In this document: piece by piece, positions 56,262-64,000 of the stretch
Numbering within the stretch: the first letter of the stretch is position 1
How the letters are laid out: each line of letters begins with the position of its first letter
Origin: Terebella lapidaria
Lineage: Eukaryota; Annelida; Polychaeta; Terebellida; Terebellidae
DNA length: 64,000 bases
NCBI GenBank assembly: GCA_949152475.1
Contig: OX424555.1
Location: forward strand, 19,052,868 to 19,116,867
Reading direction: 5' to 3'
Made by a program: the position numbers and the translations under genes
Notes under the pieces: model-generated
Database searches by the model: none
The model's input: only the letters and a program-made list of their open reading frames with translations
Told to the model about the DNA's origin: nothing

Positions 56262-57272
56262 TTAGGCCAAGGGCCGAAGATAGGTTACCGGACAATGTTT
56301 AATATTTTAGATGTTAGCCAGGTCACTGGTTGAATTCAAGGTCAAGAGAATATTCAGCATATATGACATTAAGCATATATCATGTCCACAGTTGATTGCT
56401 AAGCTGTAAATTCAATAATCAGAGAGATACTAGCAATTTTGTACTGTGGCCTTGAAAATGAAGGGGCAAAGGTCAAATTCAAGGTCATCAGAATATTCAA
56501 TGTATATCATTTTCTATATCATGTCCACAATTGATTCCCAAGCCATACAGTCAATAGAGGAGCAAGATATTAGCCAGTTTGTCCTTGGACCTTGAAAATG
56601 AGGTGAGAGGTCAAATTCAAGGTCCCGAGAATATTCAGCATATATCATTTCCTATATGTTCACAATTGATTCCTAAGCTGTAAAGTCGATAAAAAGTGAG
56701 ATATTAGCCATTTTGTCCTGTGACCTTGAAAATGAGGTCGAAGGTCAAATTCAAGGTCATCAGAATATTCAGCATATATCATTTCCTATATGTCCACAAT
56801 TGATTCCTAACCTGTAGAGTCGATAATAAGCGAGATGTAAGCCATTTTGTGCTCTGACCTTGAAACTGAGGTCAGAGGTCAAATTCAAGGTCACGAGAAT
56901 ATTTAGCATATATTATTTCCTATATGTCCACAATTGATTCCTAAGCTGTAGAGTCGATAATGAGAGAGATATAAGCCATTTTGTGCTCTGACCTTGAAAC
57001 TGAGGTCAGAGGTCAAATTCAAGGTCACGAGAATATTCAGCATATATCATTTCCTATATGTCCACAATTGATTCCTAGTCTCTAATCTCAATATCAAGTG
57101 AGATATTAGGCATAATGTGTCCCATTATAAAGCATAGGAGAATTTAACATGGGAAAGTCCCATTTGAGCCGAGTTTGGGCCAAAATGGCCCACTTCGAGC
57201 GATTCAAGCGCAACGAAATTTATAGACATCATAGGAGTACATATGAGGAGTGTTATTTATCAAAAAGAAAAA
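56262..57272 (+). mobile_element. P134 element 8
   Basis: Head TTAGGCCAAGGGCC; about six core units; distal part cut at TATCAAAAAGAAAAA by the next head. Near-repeat of elements 7 and 9 in layout. Confidence 0.75.
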
Positions 57273-58528
57273 TTAGGCCAAGGGCCGAAGATAGGTTACC
57301 GGACAATGTTTAATATTTTAGATGTTAGCCAGGTCACTGGTTGAATTCAAGGTCAAAAGAATATTCAGCATATATAACATTAGCATATATCATGTCCACA
57401 GTTGATTGCTAAGCTGTAAATTCAATGATCAGAGAGATATTAGCAATTTTGTGCTGAGGCCTTGAAAATGACGGGGCAAAGGTCAAATTCAAGATCATCA
57501 AAATATTCAATGTATATCATTTTCTATATCATGTTCACAATTGATTCCCAAGCCATACAGTCAATAGAGGAGCAAGATATGAGCCATTTTTTCCTTGGAC
57601 CTTGAAAATGAGGTCAGAGGTCAAATTCAAGGTCACGAGAATATTCAGCATATATCATTTCCTATATGTCCACAATTGATTCCTAAGCTGTAAAATCGAT
57701 AATAAGTGAGATATCAGCCTGTTTGTCCTGTGACCTTGAAAATGAGGTCAAAGGTCAAATTCAAGGTCATGACAATAATCTGCATATATCATTTCCTATA
57801 TGTTCATAATTGATTGCTAAGCTGTAAAGTCGATAACAAGCGAGATATTAGCCATTTTGTCCTGTGACCTTGAAAATGAGGTCGAAGGTCAAATTCAAGG
57901 TCATCAGAATATTCAGCATCAATCATTTCCTATATGTCCACAATTGATTCCTAAGCTGTAGAGTCGATAATAAGTGAGATATAAGCCATTTTGTGCTCTG
58001 ACCTTGAAACTGAGGTTAGAGGTCAAATTCAAGGTCACGAGAATATTCAGCATATATTATTTCCTATATGTCCACAATTGATTCCTAAGCTGTAGAGTCG
58101 ATAATAAGCGAGATATAAGCCATTTTGTGCTCTGACCTTGAAACTGAGGTCAGAGGTCAAATTCAAGGTCACGGGAATATTCAGCATATATCATTTCCTA
58201 TATGTCCACAATTGATTCCTAGTCTCTAATCTCAATATCAAGTGAGATATTAGGCATAATGTGTCCCATTATAAAGCATAGGAGAATTTAACATGGGAAA
58301 GTCCCATTTGGGCCGAGTTTGGGCCAAAATGGCCCACTTCGAGCGATTCAAGCGCAACGAAATTTATAGACATCATAGGAGTACATATGAGGAGTCTTAT
58401 GTATCAAAAAGAAAAAAAGTTACTGAACAGATTTTGAGAAAATGGCCGCCAAAGTCCAACATCAGGCATTTTTCGTCGAAAACGGCCGCCATTTTGAGAA
58501 AAATGTGAAAATAAAAAAACTAAAAAAT
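57273..58528 (+). mobile_element. P134 element 9, cut by DIRS copy 3
   Basis: Head TTAGGCCAAGGGCC; about seven core units to 58235. The distal part includes GCCGCCATTTTG (near 58489) and ends at the run AAACTAAAAAA, where DIRS copy 3 begins. The insertion point corresponds to that of copy 1 in P134 element 1. Confidence 0.78.
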
Positions 58529-59207
58529 TTCCCAAATTTTAATTGTAAATTTGCCGTTTATTGTTATTACTCACCTCTAAACTACTACATGCTCCTTTTC
58601 GATCCTTTGGATCGTTCTGGATAGAAATTCGCGTACTGAAAGCAAGGCACGATCGTCTGCCTGCATGACTCGAGCGCTCCTTTTGCCGCCAAAACCGCCG
58701 CGCATATGCGCGCGCAGCTGCGCAGAAGCTTCACTTTTCTGTCCAAAAAACGACAAAAGGAAGCCCCTAGCACATAACTGGCGGGGATGGATGGGAGGGC
58801 CTTTACTGTAGTAGTTTAGAGGTGAGTAATAACAATAAACGGCAAATTTACAATTAAAATTTGGGAAGTTTATTTTATACATCACCAATCTAAACTACTA
58901 CATGCTCCTTAGAATCAAAGGATAGGCGGTGGAGCAGTAGTGCTAGAGAGTCATGAAAACAGACGATAGTCTTGATTTCAAGCGAATCGCTAAAATGCTA
59001 CATTTTCGATATATCTTTAGTAATATAATAAAGATACTCACCTAGCGGTGCGATTGCTTGCCTCCGACATGCATGAATTTCTTCTTCACCCATCGGTGGA
59101 AAACGGAACTCTACTTGAGACCGTAACAAAAAGAACTCAAACACAAACACAAAGTGTTGCTTATATACACGTGCACGTTAAAACCAAGACTTTTCTGTCC
59201 AGCTGGT

Positions 59208-62057
59208 TCAAACAACAGCTTGCGCTACGACCAGCGGACCCAGTCTAAATCTGGACGACTGGTCCTGAAGTTCGGCAGCATTGGACAGATAGAACCCGAT
59301 GAATGTCGTAGAATTAGTCCACATTCCAGCCCTCACGATATATTCCAACGGAATATTCGACCTGGCCGCCAAAGAGATCGAGATGTGTCGGATTTGGTGG
59401 GACGATATTTTGTAAGTGACTCGATCGTCAGCACCTGACTCCGCATAGACAGTCCTCACTACAACCTTCACCCATCGGGATAGTGTAGCTGTGGAGATAT
59501 CCGTAGCCCTATTAGGCTGATAGGAAATAAATAACCGCTTGCGATCTTTCCTGATCGATCTGGTACGATCGATGTAGATTTTCAGCGCTCTTACCGGGCA
59601 CAATAGAGCGTCCGGCTCATTCCGTCCTACGTAATCGCCCAGTGACGGAATTACGATAGGGGAGAACGCTTTCCCGCCCTCAACCGCAGCACGTGTTTTA
59701 GGCATAAAATCACGTACTGGGTATAAGGAAACGGACCCATCCGCGCCAAATGCGACTCGCGATACGTCGATCGCCGCGACATCTGAACGTCTTCGACCAC
59801 TTGCTAGCATAACTAGCAAGAAAGTCTTAAGAGTTAACCTCTGCAAGGAAACTTCCTTGAGAGGCTCCCACGGTGCTTTAGTAAGACAATATAGCACAAA
59901 AGCCATGTCCCAATCCGGTAGAGTAGGAACTCCCCGTGGCCTTTGCGCCAAGAGATCAGCAAGGATACGATTATTAGTTAAATCGATCCCCCTAGCACGG
60001 AATACAGGGCCCAGCATGGACCTGTATCCCTCGATCGTAGTAGGCTTCAAATTAAGCCTATCAAAGAGATAGCAGAGAAAGTCTAGCACTGCATTCAGAG
60101 GGGCAGAGAGCGGATCAATGCGCCTTCCGTTACACCAACGTACGAATACTCTCCATTTAGCCTCATACGTTTTAGAGGAGGATCTCCTATTCTTTCTCGC
60201 GAGATGTACGGACACCTGCTGAGAAAATCCTGCCTCCTGGAAGGATCGCTCGATAGCCTCCACACGTGTAATTTGAGCACGTGGACGGAATCGTGAAATA
60301 TATCCCGCCCCGGTTGCTTCAGCAACCTGTCCTCGATCGGGAGAACCCGTGGTACATCGATCAGGAGGGACAGTAGCAGCGGGAACCACGCCTGCATCGG
60401 CCAGCATGGTGCCACCAACAGAATCTCGCACTGAGACCTGGCTACTTTGTGCAGCACTTCTGTTAGGAACCGGGTTGGCGGGTACGCATACCCGAACATC
60501 CCGTCCCACGACTGAGACATCGCGTCCACAGCCAGTGCCTCGCTCTCTGGCAGAGGTGAGAAGTAGACCGGGAGCTTGTGATTCCGAGAGGTTGCGAACA
60601 GGTCTATGTTCGGTGTCCCGAACGCCTGACAAACGCGCCGAAACACCCCCGGATGCAAACTCCACTCCGTGCCTATGATCTTGTCCGGTCTCGACAGAGC
60701 GTCCGCTAGGACATTCCTGTGACCCGGTAGGTGCCTCGCCCTGATAAACAGACGGGACTTGAAGGCAAACCTGATCAGACACTCGGCCTCCAAACAAAGC
60801 TGACTCGACCGAGTTCCACCTTGTTTGTTTATGTGCGCCACTACTGTGCGGTTGTCTGTGAAGACCAGCCATTTCGTCCCTGGGGGACTCTGAGGCCCCC
60901 AGATCTCGAACGCACGTCTCACCGCTCGCAGCTCTAGGACATTGATGTGCAACGTCCTCTCGCTCGTGTTCCACACCGCAGAGAGTTCGTGCTCGTCCAT
61001 ATGAGCTCCCCAAGCCAATTCTGACGCATCGGTGAAGAAGGTCCGATCGGGCAGATACTCCGCCAGTGGCATCCCTCGGAAAAGATTCCGATGGTCCCGC
61101 CACAAATGCATTGCTTCCCGAGCACGATCGTCCACCGATACGACTTGGTCTAGTCGATCGGTGAGGATCCGCCATTGCAATGCTAGACACCATTGAATGG
61201 GTCTGAGGAAGCACCTGCCGAACGGCACCTGTTTCTCCATCGACGCCAACAGACCGATGATGGACAGAAACTGTCGAGCTGTGATCGACGACTGCGTCAG
61301 CGCGATATCCATCGCCGCAATCGCCTTGAGAACTCTCTTCCGCGGAGGAAGAGCTACTCCTCGATCTAGATCGTAATCTACCCCGACATACTCGAACCTC
61401 TGTGTCGGGGACAGATGAGACTTCGCCCAATTGGGGATCCAGCCAAGGCTGGTCGCCAACCTGAGGACGAACCCGGATTGCTCTATAGCCTGAGACGGGG
61501 AGTCGGCTATGATTAACCAATCGTCGATATAATGGTGGAACTGAATTCCAACCGATCGAAACCTGGCTGCCATCGTCCTTACGATACGGGTGAACACGTA
61601 AGGGGCGGTGGCTACTCCAAAAGGAAGTACCCTGAACTGATACACCGAACCCTCGAAGGCGAACTTGAGGTATCGCCGATCGGCTGGGTGTATGGGCACA
61701 TGTAAGTACGCGTCCTTGACGTCGATACTGACTGCCCACTTCCCCTTGGACAGAGCTTTCTGAACGGAAAGCGCCGACTCCATCTTGAACCTGGGTATGA
61801 TCAGGAATTTGTTGAGGTTTGACAGATCGAAAACGGGACGCCACCCGCCTGTCTTTTTCGTCACTAGGAAGATGAGAGAATAGAATCCTCTCTCGTCCTT
61901 GACCACCTCGATCGCACGTTTCTCTAGCAACTGCTGCACCTCGTGCTGCAGAAGCTGAAACTTTTCCCGATCGCCGGGCACAGGGAAGAACCACGCTTTG
62001 GGTCTGATCGGTGGTTTTCCAGCCTCCCATCTGAAGGTGAGACCGAACTTCACCCAT
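59208..62057 (-). CDS. DIRS copy 3 tyrosine-recombinase ORF
   Basis: 949 codons. Roughly the last 360 residues are a tyrosine recombinase: N-terminal SAM-like part (TYEAKWRVFVRWC), first Arg in LASGRRRSD (about 750), HQIRH (about 890), AGMW (about 915) and the nucleophile Tyr in GFYL (about 921). The first ~590 residues read a different frame across the RT-RNase H region and show no recognisable domain; they are rich in Ser, Arg and Gly. In the family this enzyme recombines a circular DNA into the target without target duplication. Confidence 0.75.
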   Translation of the reverse strand: MGEVRSHLQMGGWKTTDQTQSVVLPCARRSGKVSASAARGAAVARETCDRGGQGRERILFSHLPSDEKDRRVASRFRSVKPQQIPDHTQVQDGVGAFRSESSVQGEVGSQYRRQGRVLTCAHTPSRSAIPQVRLRGFGVSVQGTSFWSSHRPLRVHPYRKDDGSQVSIGWNSVPPLYRRLVNHSRLPVSGYRAIRVRPQVGDQPWLDPQLGEVSSVPDTEVRVCRGRLRSRSRSSSSSAEESSQGDCGDGYRADAVVDHSSTVSVHHRSVGVDGETGAVRQVLPQTHSMVSSIAMADPHRSTRPSRIGGRSCSGSNAFVAGPSESFPRDATGGVSARSDLLHRCVRIGLGSSYGRARTLCGVEHEREDVAHQCPRAASGETCVRDLGASESPRDEMAGLHRQPHSSGAHKQTRWNSVESALFGGRVSDQVCLQVPSVYQGEAPTGSQECPSGRSVETGQDHRHGVEFASGGVSARLSGVRDTEHRPVRNLSESQAPGLLLTSARERGTGCGRDVSVVGRDVRVCVPANPVPNRSAAQSSQVSVRDSVGGTMLADAGVVPAATVPPDRCTTGSPDRGQVAEATGAGYISRFRPRAQITRVEAIERSFQEAGFSQQVSVHLARKNRRSSSKTYEAKWRVFVRWCNGRRIDPLSAPLNAVLDFLCYLFDRLNLKPTTIEGYRSMLGPVFRARGIDLTNNRILADLLAQRPRGVPTLPDWDMAFVLYCLTKAPWEPLKEVSLQRLTLKTFLLVMLASGRRRSDVAAIDVSRVAFGADGSVSLYPVRDFMPKTRAAVEGGKAFSPIVIPSLGDYVGRNEPDALLCPVRALKIYIDRTRSIRKDRKRLFISYQPNRATDISTATLSRWVKVVVRTVYAESGADDRVTYKISSHQIRHISISLAARSNIPLEYIVRAGMWTNSTTFIGFYLSNAAELQDQSSRFRLGPLVVAQAVV

Positions 62058-62692
62058 GCCACGACTGAATTGTCTGACGACGCCAGATCGCTCCAGTTCT
62101 GGCCGAACTGAGCCAGGCGTCCGCCGACTGGACCAGGTTGTGGAAGATCGAATTCCGACAGAACTGAACCTTCCACAGAGCCTACGCTTTCCCGCAACGA
62201 GTCACTTCTTAGCAGAAGATTTCCCTTTGCCCTTGAAGCGTCCACCCCCTTTGCCTCCACGCTTGCCATCCCCCTGAGGAGGGGGAGGCTGCGGCCCCCG
62301 AAAGGGCGGCTGTGCAGAAGCGGGTGCATGTGGTGCCTGAGGTTGGGCAGGCTTCTGACCCTTGGTCTTCTTGCCTGTCCCAGACCCCGCCGACTTCCCA
62401 AGCAAAGCCTTGGCCATAGCCTCATCCCGGAGATGTTCCCGCATGACGGAAATATCCGATCGAGAGAGGTTGGCGTAGGTATAGCCTGAGAAAAGCGGCC
62501 TCCCACGTAGCTCAGCGACGTCCGTAGCGGACACGTCAAGCAGACGGAGATCGGCATCACGCATGGTGAGATCCAATTGTGCGCCCAGGTGCGCACTGTC
62601 ACGCTCAGCAGCATGGACCACTCCGGCCAAGACGCCGAGTGCTGCATGAATGTTGGCGCGACTCCCCTCCTCCAGATCCGCCTCGTCCACAA
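60095..62692 (-). CDS. DIRS copy 3 RT-RNase H-methylase-like ORF
   Basis: 865 codons, collinear with the copy 2 ORF at 14783-17395 and with the same motif order: SIDVKDAYLHVPI, HHYIDDWL, FFTDASE, VFTDN, HLPGHRNVLADALSR, NIDLFATSRNHKLP, CWPMQAWF. It overlaps the recombinase ORF by nearly 2 kb in another frame and the Gag-like region at its start. Confidence 0.78.
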   Translation of the reverse strand: MWTRRIWRRGVAPTFMQHSASWPEWSMLLSVTVRTWAHNWISPCVMPISVCLTCPLRTSLSYVGGRFSQAIPTPTSLDRIFPSCGNISGMRLWPRLCLGSRRGLGQARRPRVRSLPNLRHHMHPLLHSRPFGGRSLPLLRGMASVEAKGVDASRAKGNLLLRSDSLRESVGSVEGSVLSEFDLPQPGPVGGRLAQFGQNWSDLASSDNSVVAWVKFGLTFRWEAGKPPIRPKAWFFPVPGDREKFQLLQHEVQQLLEKRAIEVVKDERGFYSLIFLVTKKTGGWRPVFDLSNLNKFLIIPRFKMESALSVQKALSKGKWAVSIDVKDAYLHVPIHPADRRYLKFAFEGSVYQFRVLPFGVATAPYVFTRIVRTMAARFRSVGIQFHHYIDDWLIIADSPSQAIEQSGFVLRLATSLGWIPNWAKSHLSPTQRFEYVGVDYDLDRGVALPPRKRVLKAIAAMDIALTQSSITARQFLSIIGLLASMEKQVPFGRCFLRPIQWCLALQWRILTDRLDQVVSVDDRAREAMHLWRDHRNLFRGMPLAEYLPDRTFFTDASELAWGAHMDEHELSAVWNTSERTLHINVLELRAVRRAFEIWGPQSPPGTKWLVFTDNRTVVAHINKQGGTRSSQLCLEAECLIRFAFKSRLFIRARHLPGHRNVLADALSRPDKIIGTEWSLHPGVFRRVCQAFGTPNIDLFATSRNHKLPVYFSPLPESEALAVDAMSQSWDGMFGYAYPPTRFLTEVLHKVARSQCEILLVAPCWPMQAWFPLLLSLLIDVPRVLPIEDRLLKQPGRDIFHDSVHVLKLHVWRLSSDPSRRQDFLSRCPYISRERIGDPPLKRMRLNGEYSYVGVTEGALIRSLPL

Positions 62693-64000
62693 ACTCCTGA
62701 ACCAAAGTGGTCAGGTGATCCGTCAACGAGAGCTGCCCCATCAATTGATGAGACAGCGTCTGCCAGTGAGAAAAGCGAGCCTTTTTTCACATAAGCTGAC
62801 CAGACCGTACCCTGCTTCCGGGAAAGCAGGTGAAGGTTAGGGTCTTGGACCGGGACGGAAGTCTGATGTCCACCCTCGGACTCTACAGTCCGATAGGTGT
62901 CGATCGACTCAGGTCGAACACGGCTAGTCGGGAATGTCGACTCCGTACGAGCCACATCCTTCTTAGCCGTAACTCCCTTGTTGATCTTGTCGAAGGACTT
63001 GACCAACGCGGGAGCCACAGGGAGCCGGATCGGCCGACGAACTGGCGCCGACGCGAACCTACCGGTTCCCCGTGAGGGCCCTGGAGCATCGATCGGCAAG
63101 TCCATACGCCTTGCGACCGACTCCAAAGCCCACCGGAAGTTAGAACCCCCGGCCTGATCGGAAGTCTCATCCTCCGAGGAGGACGACTCCTGATCAGCTT
63201 CCACTCGACCCCCCCGATCGTTGGACCTCACAGGTCCGATCGAAGACCTCGATGACCCCAAGGGTACATCAAAGGACGGGCGAGGGAATGCCTGCTCAGC
63301 GATCGCGCCCGTCCGGCGACTTACATCCGCGTACACAGGACTTGAGTGGTCCTGAGGAACGACCCCAGCACCACCCGCCCGATCGTGCCCTGATCGAGGA
63401 CCAGGAGCACGACCGCCAAGTGAAGACTCCCGATCGCACGAACGATCGAGAGCCTCACCCCCAAACAAAGGGAACTCTTCCCCCTCGAACCTCGAGACCG
63501 AGGACCCGAATGAGCCATCCAAGATGCTCCGCCGATCGAAGCCCGAAGCCTGATCGTCGCCCACCGAGAGGTCGGACGAAGCCTGAGCCACATCGAAAAT
63601 CGATGTGGTCTCAGCACCACGGCGCTTAGAGGAAGCACGCTTCCTCTTCTTGGAAGGCCCAGGGGAAGAGACGACGGACCCCTCCACCTCGATCGGCCCC
63701 GACTGAGGGACGACGAAGGTGGAGTGCGGTTCCTTGGCTGCTTTCGCCTTGGCAAGAACTGAAACCTTCTTCTTAGAAGATTTCGACTTCTTGCCAGCAG
63801 GGGGAGCAAGCTCTCCCTGCGACGAAGGGGCAGCCGAAGAACCGGCCGGGACTCCCTGTCCAAGCAGGGAAGAGAGACCCGGCAGGAGGGGACCCTGAAG
63901 GGACGACAGCGACTGTGCAAAGAAGGAATGCACAGCCGCGTTGACCATGTCCTGTGTTAGCCCCAGGGGCTGGCTAACACCGGACGCAATCTGCGCCGTC

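Larger units (their letters stand above)
58529..64000 (-). mobile_element. DIRS-type retrotransposon, copy 3 (truncated by window edge)
   Basis: Same layout as copies 1 and 2, offset 56,144 bp from copy 1 at the left end. The left inverted repeat is 58576-58744 and the internal complementary region 58807-58910. Recombinase, RT-RNase H-methylase and most of the Gag-like region (about 62.2-64 kb) are visible. The 5' end lies beyond the window. It looks nearly whole in the visible part, with about one break by eye, and is young: about 1-2 percent from the other copies, closest to copy 1. Confidence 0.9.

Overview
The window looks like nuclear DNA of an animal, most likely a marine invertebrate. 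The evidence is a split gene with GT-AG introns encoding a TNF-receptor-like protein, a tRNA-derived SINE, DIRS-type tyrosine-recombinase retrotransposons, and dense non-autonomous elements with tandem cores, (ACGG)n tracts and palindromic ends. The last group resembles the 'pearl'/Helentron-associated elements I recall from bivalves. The species cannot be fixed from sequence alone. Most long open frames belong to retroelements. The host gene is visible only as short exons.

Layout. 1-2384: repeat blocks, a 153-bp exact direct repeat and a 134-bp-unit array. 2385-8765: DIRS copy 1, minus strand, inserted in the distal part of a 134-bp element that resumes at 8766-8938. 9094-12910: a 147-bp-unit element (P147) followed head-to-tail by a ~130-bp-unit element (P130). 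13206-19620: DIRS copy 2. 19621-21320: mostly unassigned. 21325-27987: a chain of P130, 134-bp (P134) and P147 elements. 28025-28265: foldback MITE. 28342-30324 plus 44779-44913 and 50361-50502: seven minus-strand exons of the TNFR-like gene. Its introns hold P147 arrays, a TA-flanked MITE, an exact 2,255-bp tandem duplication (35478-39987) and P134 elements. 51750-58528: more P134 elements, one holding a SINE and one a TA-flanked MITE. 58529-64000: DIRS copy 3, cut by the window edge.

Three families of non-autonomous element share one plan: a small hairpin at the head, a subterminal motif, a tandem core, a simple-sequence tract, and a terminal hairpin carrying the subterminal motif inverted. 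Each family carries exact consensus transcription-factor motifs. P134 cores have AGGTCAAAGGTCA (nuclear-receptor DR1) flanked by TGACCTTGA and TCAAGGTCA. P147 cores have TCAAGGTCAAAGTTCA and GAAAACGAAA. P130 distal parts have RFX X-box palindromes. By eye the window holds roughly 80 DR1-bearing units.

The DIRS copies have a Gag-like ORF, RT-RNase H, a Dam-like methylase-type domain and a tyrosine recombinase, with inverted terminal repeats and an internal complementary region that copies the joined ends. They are treated as young fossils. They are strikingly rich in GATC, and above all CGATCG. Copies 1 and 3 sit at the same point of the same host repeat.
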